DNA of 5,369 nucleotides from Bacillota bacterium (lineage in GTDB: Bacteria > Bacillota > Clostridia > Oscillospirales > Ruminococcaceae), in NCBI GenBank assembly GCA_023451415.1, contig JAEXZK010000247.1:1-5369 (forward strand), read 5' to 3'. Position 1 is the stretch's first letter; each line of letters starts with the position of its first letter. The notes beneath the pieces were generated by a model, which did no database searches, was not told the origin of the DNA, and worked only from the letters and a program-made list of their open reading frames with translations. This document shows positions 1-5,091 of the stretch, in pieces. The translations under genes were made by a program, and so were the position numbers.

Positions 1-830
1 GTGTAGAGGACGATGGTCATGGCGGCCACGCCGTCTTCCCCCACCAGATCCATCATGGTCAGGTTAAAGAGGAAGGTGGTGACGCCGGTGGCGATGTTGG
101 AGACCATCTCGGAGGAACCGTTTGAGGTGACCTCCCCCAGGATGCCCCAGTCCAGCCGGGGCCTGCGGAAGCGGAGGCCGGGGATCTTCCGGGCAAAATA
201 GAAGAGAGGGAAGAAGCCCCCCAGGCAGCGGCTGATGGCGGTGCCCCATGCCGCGCCCCCGATCCCCATATTGCAGACCACAATAAAGAAATAGTCCAAA
301 GTCAGGTTCAGCACCCCAGAGGCGATGGTCAGCCACAGGGCCAGCCTGGGTTTGCTGGCAGTGAGGAACAAGATGCTGAACACCATCTGGACAATATAGG
401 GTACGGCAAAGAGAAAAAGGATGCGGCCATACTCCACGCAGTAGGGGAAAAGCCTGTGGCTGGCGCCCAGGAAGCCCATAATAGGGCGGAGAAAGCAGAG
501 GACCAGCAGTGTGAGGACAGCCCCCACGGCGATGGAAAAGAGGGTGACCAGGGTAAAATCCTTCCGGGCCTCCTCCTTCCGGCCGGCGCCCAGCTTCCGC
601 CCGATGACGGCGCTGCCCCCGGTCCCCAGCATGATGCCGATGCCGCAGACAACGGTGTCCACCGGCAGGACGATATTGATGGCGGAAAGGGCGTCGCTGC
701 CCACAAAGCGGGAGATAAAAACCCCGTCCACCGCCGTGTACAGGGAGGTGAAGATCAGCATGACGATGGCCGGGATGGAAAAACGGAAAAGGGAAAGAAG
801 GGTAAACTTTTGGGAAATGTTGCCGCTCAT
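1..830 (-). CDS. MATE-family multidrug efflux transporter, N-terminal part (3' end outside window)
   Basis: Membrane antiporter of the MATE family, which exports drugs or other organic cations in exchange for Na+ or H+. The reading frame runs from an ATG at 830 to the window edge with no stop, giving 276 residues; the family is usually about 440-460, so roughly 60% is present. Visible family features are an N-terminal hydrophobic stretch with PAIVMLIFTSLYTAVDGVFI (residues 20-39), the loop FVGSDALSAINIVLP (42-56), the glycine-rich GTGGSAVIGRKLGAG (69-83) and LNLTLDYFF...MGIGGAAWGTAIS (174-200). Several further hydrophobic segments follow. The start is supported by an AAGGAG site (complement of 841-846), 10 nt upstream. 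It is divergent from a MerR-type activator and its promoter has the MerR-type long spacer, so drug-induced expression is likely (inference). The substrate cannot be told from the sequence. The family assignment is firm. Confidence 0.93.
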   Translation of the reverse strand, partial: MSGNISQKFTLLSLFRFSIPAIVMLIFTSLYTAVDGVFISRFVGSDALSAINIVLPVDTVVCGIGIMLGTGGSAVIGRKLGAGRKEEARKDFTLVTLFSIAVGAVLTLLVLCFLRPIMGFLGASHRLFPYCVEYGRILFLFAVPYIVQMVFSILFLTASKPRLALWLTIASGVLNLTLDYFFIVVCNMGIGGAAWGTAISRCLGGFFPLFYFARKIPGLRFRRPRLDWGILGEVTSNGSSEMVSNIATGVTTFLFNLTMMDLVGEDGVAAMTIVLY

Positions 831-844
831 ATGCAGGATGCTCC

Positions 845-873
845 TTGACGTTTGATCTGACTTGACCTATCAT
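845..873 (+). promoter_or_regulatory. Candidate sigma-A promoter of the MerR-family gene
   Basis: TTGACG (845-850) and TATCAT (868-873) are separated by 17 bp on the plus strand. The start would fall near 880, leaving a leader of about 34 nt before the ATG at 914. It overlaps the divergent MATE promoter, so the regulator bound between 869 and 899 could also affect its own synthesis. Confidence 0.5.
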
Positions 874-899
874 AAGGTATAGGGTAACCCGATAGTCAA
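869..899 (-). promoter_or_regulatory. MerR-type promoter of the MATE gene with 19-bp spacer
   Basis: On the minus strand, TTGACT (complement of 894-899) and TATGAT (complement of 869-874) are separated by exactly 19 bp (875-893). Such overlong spacers are the known hallmark of promoters activated by MerR-family proteins, which untwist the DNA to realign the two boxes. An imperfect inverted repeat, TTGACCTATC at 862-871 and GATAGTCAA at 891-899, frames the region, and GGGTTACCC (complement of 882-890) lies inside the spacer. Transcription would start near 862, about 30 nt before the MATE start codon. The operator role is inferred. Confidence 0.7.
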
Positions 900-913
900 G
901 GGGGAATGGCCAA

Positions 914-1738
914 ATGATCCAAAAATTTTATCAGACCAGGGAATTTGCCGGCCTGTGCGGCGTCACCAAGCACACCCTGTTCCACTATGACCACATCGGC
1001 CTGCTGCGCCCCGCCAAAACCGACGCCAACGGCTACCGCTATTACACCGCCGACCAGCTGGACAAGATGCTTATTATTTCCACCCTGCGGGAGGCGGGGT
1101 CCACCCTGGCGGAGATACGGGACTATCTGGAGTGCCAGAACCCCCAGATGTTTTTATCGGTCCTGCGGGAAAAGCGGGCCTCTCTGGAGGAGGAAGCGGA
1201 GAAGCTCCGCCGGATGCACGCACTGCTCTCCGACGCCATCGCCTCCCTGGAGGACAGCCTGGAGGTGGATGTGGGCGTCATCCGCATCACCGAAAGCCCG
1301 GAGGAATACCTCATCGCCACCGGGACCCAGGCCGGGTGCGGAGAAGAAGAGGCCATGACGGCCGTCCAGGACCATATGTGGTACTGCACCCGGAAAAACC
1401 TCCCTGTGGGGCTCCACATCGGCTCCATCATCCACAAGGAGGACGCGGTATTGGAGGCCTTTGGGGAAAGCTTCTATTTCAGCCGGCTTTTGACCCGGGT
1501 GGAGGACGAGCGGCTGCTGATCAAGCCCTCCGGGACCTATGCCGTCATGTATCACAAGGGGAATTATGACACCCTGGGCAGGGCCTGCCGCTCCATGCTG
1601 GCCCGGCTGGCAGACCAGGGCTGGGCCGCGGGAGATATCTACGAGGAAGACACTGTGGACAGCTTTGCGGAGAGCAATCCGGATAACTACATCCTGAGGC
1701 TCTCCGTCCGGGTCTGGCGGGAAAAGGAAAAGCCATGA
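914..1738 (+). CDS. MerR-family transcriptional activator with GyrI/BmrR-like effector domain
   Basis: Cytoplasmic DNA-binding regulator of 274 residues. The N-terminal winged helix is clear: the helix-turn-helix region spans about residues 6-27 (FAGLCGVTKHTLFHYDHIGL), followed by the MerR wing signature NGYRYYTADQL (39-49) and LREAGSTLAEIRDYL. A charged helix at about 80-118 (EKRASLEEEAEKLRRM) is the expected dimerisation coiled coil. Residues from about 122 to 270 resemble the GyrI-like/BmrR effector-binding fold, seen in ITESPEEYLIATGT, a central LLIKPSGTYAVMYHKGNYDTL and a closing ILRLSVRV strand. BmrR-type proteins bind hydrophobic cations and activate efflux genes; here the divergent MATE gene is the natural target (inference). 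The start ATG follows AAGGGGG (898-904) at 9 nt. An ATG at 906 is in another frame. The ligand is unknown. Confidence 0.9.
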   Translation: MIQKFYQTREFAGLCGVTKHTLFHYDHIGLLRPAKTDANGYRYYTADQLDKMLIISTLREAGSTLAEIRDYLECQNPQMFLSVLREKRASLEEEAEKLRRMHALLSDAIASLEDSLEVDVGVIRITESPEEYLIATGTQAGCGEEEAMTAVQDHMWYCTRKNLPVGLHIGSIIHKEDAVLEAFGESFYFSRLLTRVEDERLLIKPSGTYAVMYHKGNYDTLGRACRSMLARLADQGWAAGDIYEEDTVDSFAESNPDNYILRLSVRVWREKEKP

Positions 1739-1757
1739 ATTTGCCCCGGCGGGTCCC

Positions 1758-1786
1758 TTGCGGGGGCGGAAAGCCGGGTTTATAAT
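1758..1786 (+). promoter_or_regulatory. Candidate sigma-A promoter of folC
   Basis: A perfect TATAAT at 1781-1786 lies 17 bp downstream of TTGCGG (1758-1763). Transcription would begin near 1793, just before the AAGGAGG site at 1806-1812. This argues for the GTG start at 1821 and against any start upstream of the promoter. The -35 box is weak (three of six matches). Confidence 0.55.
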
Positions 1787-1820
1787 GGTGCTATCATCTT
1801 TCAAAAAGGAGGCGGGGCCG

Positions 1821-3098
1821 GTGACCTATTCCCAGGCGCTGCGCTACATCCATTCCCTGGGGCGGGGCTACGGAGCGGAAAGCCATGACCGGATGCGGAT
1901 ACTGCTTTTCCTCCTGGGGGACCCCCAGAAGGGGCAGAAGTACATCCATGTGGCCGGTACCAACGGTAAGGGCTCGGTGACCGCCTACCTCTCCTCCATC
2001 CTCCGGGAGGCGGGCCTGCGGACAGGGAGCTTCACCTCCCCCTATATCACCGACTTCCGGGAACGGATGCAGATCGGCGGGCGGCCCATCTCCCGGAAGG
2101 CCCTGGCTTCCCTCACAGAGGAGGTAAAGGCCCAGGCCGACCGGATGGCCGACCAGGGGGAGCAGGTGACCCAGTTTGAATTTGTCACGGCCCTGGCCCT
2201 GCTGTGGTTCCGACGCCGGGGCTGCCAGGCTGCGGTGATAGAGGCGGGGATCGGAGGGCTGCTGGACGCCACCAACAGCATCCCCCGGCCTTTGGCGGCG
2301 GTCATCACCTCCCTGGACTATGACCACACGGCCCTCCTGGGAGGGAGCCTCCGGGAGATCGCCGACCACAAATGCGGCATCTTTACCGGCAAGGGAGGGT
2401 GCCCGGTGGTCTCCGCCCCGGGGCAGCGGGAGGAAGCCTGGAATACCATCGCCTGGCACGCCGCCCGGGCGGGCTGCGCCCTCTCCGCCCCGGACCTGGG
2501 AGACGCCCAGGTGGTGGAACGCTCCCTGGAGGGCACCCGGGTAAGATGGCAAGGCATGGAGCTTGCCATCCCCCTGCTGGGGGAATTCCAGATGACCAAC
2601 ACCCTCACCGCCGTGGAGACAGCCCGGCGGCTGGAGGAATCAGGACTGAAGCTTCCCCGAGGGGCTATTCTCCGGGGGATTGCCAAAGCCCGGCTGCCGG
2701 TGCGGATGGAGGTGCTGGGGCGGGAACCCCTGATCCTGGTGGACGGCGCCCATAACCCGGCGGGGGTGCGGGCTCTCCGGGAGAGCCTGACGGCCCTGGG
2801 GTTCCGCAGGCTCACCGCCGTGGTGGGGATGCTGGGGGATAAGGACTGCCGCCAGGCCCTGGAGGAGCTGCTGCCCTATGTGGGCCGGGCGGTGACCGCG
2901 CCGCCGGACAGCCCCCGGGCCCTGACGGGCCCCCAACTGGCGGAGCTGGCCGGAAGGTACTGCCCGGTACAGGCGGCTGACAGCTGTGCTCAGGCCCTTG
3001 AGATGGCTTTGGAGGACCCCGGGGACGGGGTGGTGGTTTTCGGCTCTTTGTTTTTGGCGGCCGAGGCCAGAGCCCTCCTCCTTCGACAGCATTTTTGA
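1821..3098 (+). CDS. folC: Folylpolyglutamate synthase / dihydrofolate synthase (FolC)
   Basis: Cytosolic Mur-ligase-family enzyme that adds glutamate to dihydropteroate or to reduced folates using ATP. From the GTG start it has 425 residues, normal for the family. Motifs in order: P-loop HVAGTNGKGSV (43-53), SPYITDFRERM (73-83), QFEFVTALALLWF (118-130), IEAGIGGLLDATNSI (140-154), SLDYDHTALLGGSLREIADHKCGIF (split at 164-175 and 176-188, with K184 at the usual carbamylated-lysine position), GEFQMTNTLTA (254-264), VDGAHNP (307-313), GMLGDKD and VVFGSLFLAAEAR near the end. The GTG is chosen because AAGGAGG (1806-1812) sits 8 nt before it and the TATAAT box lies upstream. An in-frame TTG at 1758 overlaps the promoter and is rejected. 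It is flanked by its own promoter and terminator, so it is probably a single-gene unit. Motif substitutions (GEFQ for GxHQ; LPVRMEVL for WPGRxEvl) are noted under findings. Confidence 0.95.
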   Translation: MTYSQALRYIHSLGRGYGAESHDRMRILLFLLGDPQKGQKYIHVAGTNGKGSVTAYLSSILREAGLRTGSFTSPYITDFRERMQIGGRPISRKALASLTEEVKAQADRMADQGEQVTQFEFVTALALLWFRRRGCQAAVIEAGIGGLLDATNSIPRPLAAVITSLDYDHTALLGGSLREIADHKCGIFTGKGGCPVVSAPGQREEAWNTIAWHAARAGCALSAPDLGDAQVVERSLEGTRVRWQGMELAIPLLGEFQMTNTLTAVETARRLEESGLKLPRGAILRGIAKARLPVRMEVLGREPLILVDGAHNPAGVRALRESLTALGFRRLTAVVGMLGDKDCRQALEELLPYVGRAVTAPPDSPRALTGPQLAELAGRYCPVQAADSCAQALEMALEDPGDGVVVFGSLFLAAEARALLLRQHF

Positions 3099-3100
3099 AC

Positions 3101-3149
3101 AAGAAGGCTTATCCTTATGGAGTGATCTCCGGATAAGCCTTCTTTTTTT
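3101..3149 (+). terminator. Strong intrinsic terminator after folC
   Basis: A perfect 14-bp stem, AAGAAGGCTTATCC (3101-3114) with GGATAAGCCTTCTT (3131-3144), is followed directly by five more Ts (a run of seven Ts at 3143-3149). The 16-nt loop can extend the stem through GGAG/CTCC around a TGAT tetraloop. The hairpin begins two bases after the folC stop. It separates folC from the sporulation operon. Confidence 0.93.
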
Positions 3150-3168
3150 GCCCTTTGGGCGGCGCAAG

Positions 3169-3199
3169 TGCATAAAGGGCAGCGAAGCGGGCAATACTA
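3169..3199 (+). promoter_or_regulatory. Sigma-F/sigma-G-like promoter of the spoIIA operon
   Basis: TGCATA (3169-3174) and GGCAATACTA (3190-3199) are 15 bp apart. This fits the Bacillus subtilis sigma-F pattern (about wGCATA, 15-bp gap, GGnnAnAnT) at every specified base I can check, and the ATACTA end also resembles sigma-G -10 boxes. A start near 3206 would leave a leader of about 23 nt carrying the AAGGAGG site of spoIIAA. I see no sigma-H-type AGGA...GAAT pair in the gap after the folC terminator. A weak sigma-A-like alternative is TTGCCC (3148-3153), 17 bp, CATAAA (3171-3176), but it overlaps the terminator T run. Function is inferred from consensus only. Confidence 0.65.
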
Positions 3200-3228
3200 T
3201 CTGGAAACAGCAAAAGGAGGGGTCGGCT

Positions 3229-3582
3229 TTGCCTACCAAGATACATATGACGGACGACTTGATGACGGTCCAGCTCAGCGGGGAGATCGACCATCACAAT
3301 TCACAAAAAATACGGGAGGATATTGATGGCCGCGCCCAGCGGGAGCTGCCCCAAACTCTGGTGCTGGATTTTGGAGGGGTGGAATTCATGGACTCTTCCG
3401 GCATCGGGCTGGTACTGGGCCGCTACCGGCTGATGCAGGACCTGGGGGGCAGCCTGCGCCTGGAGAATGTCCCGCTCCATATCAAAAAAGTGATGCGGGT
3501 GGCGGGTATAGAGAACCTCTGCATCACCGGCAAGGCCGAGAAAAAGGACAAGGGAGGCAAATGCGATGAAAATGGAAAATAA
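3229..3582 (+). CDS. spoIIAA: Anti-sigma-F factor antagonist SpoIIAA
   Basis: STAS-domain protein of 117 residues, the usual length. When dephosphorylated by SpoIIE in the forespore, SpoIIAA attacks the SpoIIAB-SigF complex and frees SigF. The N-terminal VQLSGEIDHHNSQKIRED (residues 14-31) matches the family's GELDHH signature. The phosphorylation segment is FMDSSGIGLVLGRY (53-66), with Ser56 corresponding to Ser58 of the B. subtilis protein. The protein starts at a TTG preceded 8 nt upstream by AAGGAGG (3214-3220). The next in-frame start is the ATG at residue 7 (3247); it has no comparable site before it and would cut into the family's N-terminus. The last 17 nt overlap spoIIAB, which points to translational coupling in the conserved spoIIAA-spoIIAB-sigF order. 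Both the sigma-F-like promoter upstream and the gene order support the name. Confidence 0.95.
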   Translation: MPTKIHMTDDLMTVQLSGEIDHHNSQKIREDIDGRAQRELPQTLVLDFGGVEFMDSSGIGLVLGRYRLMQDLGGSLRLENVPLHIKKVMRVAGIENLCITGKAEKKDKGGKCDENGK

Positions 3583-4000
3583 AATGCGGGTGGCCTTCCC
3601 CAGCCGTTCGGTAAACGAGGCCCTGGCCCGGACGGTGGCGGCAGCCTTCGTGGCGGCGGCTGACCCCACGGTGGACGAGCTGTGCGACATCAAAACAGCG
3701 GTGTCCGAGGCCGTCACCAACTGTATCGTCCACGGCTACCGGGACACCATAGGCCAGGTCTACATAACGGCGGCCATGTACCCCGACAACCGGGTGGTCA
3801 TCAAGGTCCGGGACACTGGCTGCGGGATCGAAGATGTAAAGCAGGCTATGGAGCCGCTTTTTACCACCTGCACCACTGGGGAGCGGGCCGGCCTTGGCTT
3901 TGCCGTCATGGAGGAATTGATGGACAAGGTAAAGGTGCGCTCTACCCCCGGAAAAGGCACCACAGTGATCATGGAGCGGAAACTGACCTCAAAAGAGTAA
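3566..4000 (+). CDS. spoIIAB: Anti-sigma-F factor and serine kinase SpoIIAB
   Basis: GHKL-fold ATP-binding protein of 144 residues (the B. subtilis protein has 146). It holds SigF inactive in the pre-divisional and mother cell and phosphorylates SpoIIAA. The N box is SEAVTNCIVHGY (47-58), with the probable catalytic base E48 and Mg-binding N52. The G1 box is VRDTGCGIEDVKQA (81-94), then EPLFTT (96-101) and the ATP-lid/G2 segment ERAGLGFAVMEELMD (106-120). The closing strand is STPGKGTTVIM (126-136). The ATG at 3566 is chosen because AGGGAGG (3551-3557) lies 8 nt upstream and the N-terminus then lines up with the known protein. In-frame ATGs at residues 3 and 7 are less well placed. It overlaps spoIIAA by 17 nt. 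Assignment is firm from motifs plus order. Confidence 0.95.
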   Translation: MKMENKMRVAFPSRSVNEALARTVAAAFVAAADPTVDELCDIKTAVSEAVTNCIVHGYRDTIGQVYITAAMYPDNRVVIKVRDTGCGIEDVKQAMEPLFTTCTTGERAGLGFAVMEELMDKVKVRSTPGKGTTVIMERKLTSKE

Positions 4001-4014
4001 TGATAAATATATAA

Positions 4015-4029
4015 TATACTTATAGTATA
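4015..4029. repeat. Perfect AT-rich palindrome between spoIIAB and sigF
   Basis: TATACT (4015-4020) and AGTATA (4024-4029) flank a 3-nt TAT centre. It sits in a strongly AT-rich run, 4001-4032, within otherwise GC-rich DNA. TATAAT (4010-4015) overlaps its left edge, but no good -35 box stands at 16-18 bp. Its function is unknown; an operator, an internal promoter or an AT-rich leader that keeps the sigF start open are all possible. Confidence 0.5.
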
Positions 4030-4033
4030 AAAT

Positions 4034-4050
4034 GGGGGTGGGGGAGTTTG
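4034..4050 (+). promoter_or_regulatory. Ribosome binding site deciding the TTG start of sigF
   Basis: GGGGGTG (4034-4040) matches the GGAGGTG anti-16S partner with one G-U pair and ends 7 nt before the TTG at 4048. An ATG at 4032-4034 overlaps it but is in a different frame. Going upstream in the sigF frame there is no other normal start codon before the TAA at 4012. The next in-frame ATG (4087) would remove 13 residues. Confidence 0.6.
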
Positions 4051-4725
4051 CCGGCAGAGATCGCGGAACGCCTGGACCGCAACGCCATGGTGGAGCAGAA
4101 TCTGGGCCTTGTTCACTCCTGCGCCCACCGGTTTAAGGGCCGGGGCATCGAATATGACGACCTGTTCCAGGCCGGGTGCATGGGGCTGGTAAAGGCCACC
4201 GACGCCTTTGACACCCAGCGGGGCGTGATGTTTTCCACCTACGCCGTGCCGGTGATCCTGGGGGAAATCCGGCGCCTTTTCCGGGACGGGGGCACCGTTA
4301 AGGTCAGCCGCAGCATCAAGGAGCTGGGGGTAAAGACCATGCGGGCCAAAGAGCAGCTTAGCGGCGTCCTGGGCCGGGAACCCACGGTCAGCGAGGGGGC
4401 CGGGGCCATGGACAGGCCGGTGGAGGAAGTGGCGGAGGCCCTGGCTGCGGCCACGCCGCCCCTGTCCCTCACCGAGGACGACGACGAGGGCGGCGGCCAG
4501 ATCGACCTGCCGGTGGACTCCCCGGAGGAACGCCTGGCCGACCTGCTTTCCCTCAAGCAGGTGCTGTCCTCCCTGGAGGAGGGGGACAGGCGGCTCATCA
4601 TCCTGCGGTATTACCGGGGACAGACCCAGACGGAGACAGCCAAGGTGCTGGGGATGACCCAAGTGCAGGTGTCCCGCCGGGAAAAGAAAATTTTGCAGTA
4701 CTTCCGGCGGCAGATGCTGGAATAA
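4048..4725 (+). CDS. sigF: RNA polymerase sigma factor SigF (forespore-specific)
   Basis: Sigma-70-family factor of 225 residues that directs the first forespore gene set after asymmetric division. Region 2 holds DDLFQAGCMGLVKATDAFD (37-55) and MFSTYAVPVILGEIRRLFRD (61-80). The 2.4/3.0 junction GGTVKVSRSIKELG (81-94) closely follows known SigF proteins. Region 3 is at about 95-135 with LGREPTV. An acidic, glycine-rich linker EDDDEGGG lies at 143-150. Region 4 has LRYYRGQTQTETAKVLGMTQ (186-205) and VQVSRREKKIL (206-216). It is third in the operon after its own anti-sigma pair, which separates it from SigG, SigE and SigB. It is about 30 residues shorter than the B. subtilis protein, mainly at the N-terminus, and starts at TTG. 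It could also be read from an internal promoter in the AT-rich gap, but that evidence is weak. Confidence 0.94.
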   Translation: MPAEIAERLDRNAMVEQNLGLVHSCAHRFKGRGIEYDDLFQAGCMGLVKATDAFDTQRGVMFSTYAVPVILGEIRRLFRDGGTVKVSRSIKELGVKTMRAKEQLSGVLGREPTVSEGAGAMDRPVEEVAEALAAATPPLSLTEDDDEGGGQIDLPVDSPEERLADLLSLKQVLSSLEEGDRRLIILRYYRGQTQTETAKVLGMTQVQVSRREKKILQYFRRQMLE

Positions 4726-4884
4726 TACCCTCCCATTGACAAAGGGAAACTCGCCTGCCAGCGCTTAAAACCGTCGCCGGCTTTGTTCCCGGGTTTGGCG
4801 GGCTGTCGTCCAGCAACGGGGAGAACGATGCCATCCGCTGTTTTTGCCTGGAAAAACCGGGCTTCCCTTTGTCCACCGAGGGTA
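4726..4884. mobile_element. MITE-like inverted-repeat element after sigF
   Basis: Long-range inverted repeats frame this stretch. TACCCTC (4726-4732) pairs with GAGGGTA (4878-4884), and GACAAAGGGAA (4738-4748) pairs with TTCCCTTTGTC (4863-4873); a 5/4-nt mismatch lies between them. The arms are about 20 bp, and both outer ends are bordered by TA, as in IS630/mariner-derived MITEs. The core is about 155 bp (4728-4882) and has no credible ORF. An inner hairpin, CCG-ct-GTTTTT / AAAAACCGG (4835-4860), adds structure. No transposase is present. It could instead be a structured 3' UTR or a small RNA. Copy number in the genome would decide. Confidence 0.5.
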
Positions 4885-4899
4885 GAGTTATAATTAGGA

Positions 4900-4934
4900 A
4901 CCCCGGAGGTGCTTTCAGCCTCCGGGGTCTTTCC
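4900..4934 (+). terminator. First terminator-like hairpin downstream of sigF
   Basis: A 10-bp perfect stem, ACCCCGGAGG (4900-4909) with CCTCCGGGGT (4919-4928), has a 9-nt loop. It is followed by the poor T tract CTTTCC. It is probably a partial terminator or an RNA-stabilising hairpin for the spoIIA transcript, backed up by the next hairpin. Confidence 0.6.
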
Positions 4935-4938
4935 AAAG

Positions 4939-4986
4939 AAAAAAGAAGCCGTCCCCCGCTGCAAGTCAGGGGGACGGCCGCTTTTT
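4939..4986. terminator. Bidirectional terminator shared by sigF and the ABC gene
   Basis: The perfect 10-bp stem GCCGTCCCCC (4948-4957) with GGGGGACGGC (4969-4978) is flanked by AAAAAA (4939-4944) on the left and TTTTT (4982-4986) on the right. It can therefore stop transcripts from both sides. The minus-strand tail reads TTCTTTTTTCTTT directly after the stem and looks the stronger. It fits the convergent sigF and ABC genes. Confidence 0.85.
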
Positions 4987-5091
4987 CATGGAAATACACA
5001 GCAAATTTGCAACATGTCATTTTTGCCCCTGGAGGCGCTCCTCAATAATAGACAAGGCCTCATGTGCAGGAAGGCCCATACCTGGCGACGC

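Larger units (their letters stand above)
4726..5091. other. Gene-free convergent intergenic stretch
   Basis: Open frames here have no recognisable protein and no ribosome binding site. The stretch holds the MITE-like element, a TATAAT at 4889-4894 with no convincing -35 box, two terminator hairpins, and about 105 bp (4987-5091) of otherwise unremarkable sequence behind the minus-strand ABC gene. Confidence 0.7.

Noticed and set aside
64..873. Minus-strand 269-codon open frame over the MATE gene
   Set aside because: It is an out-of-frame shadow rich in G, P, R and H; the true MATE frame beginning at 830 gives a recognisable membrane protein.
1743..1780. Possible terminator after the MerR gene (CCCGGC at 1745-1750 with GCCGGG at 1773-1778, followed by TTTAT)
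   Set aside because: The arms are only 6 bp with a 22-nt loop and a three-base T run, and the stretch doubles as the folC promoter. Too weak to call.
1758..1820. Upstream TTG start that would lengthen FolC by 21 residues
   Set aside because: It overlaps the TATAAT promoter and lacks a ribosome binding site; the GTG at 1821 has AAGGAGG at ideal spacing and matches the family N-terminus.
4736..4770. TTGACA at 4736-4741 as a promoter after sigF
   Set aside because: No -10 box at 15-19 bp; the TTGACA lies in the left arm of the inverted-repeat element, which explains it.
4868..4894. TATAAT at 4889-4894 as a promoter reading toward the ABC gene
   Set aside because: The nearest -35-like sequence, TTTGTC, gives only a 15-bp gap; it would read straight into two terminators and there is no plus-strand gene beyond.
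4598..5020. Long minus-strand open frames across the sigF end and the intergenic stretch
   Set aside because: They overlap sigF, have no ribosome binding site or recognisable domain, run through both terminator hairpins, and are low-complexity GC-driven frames.
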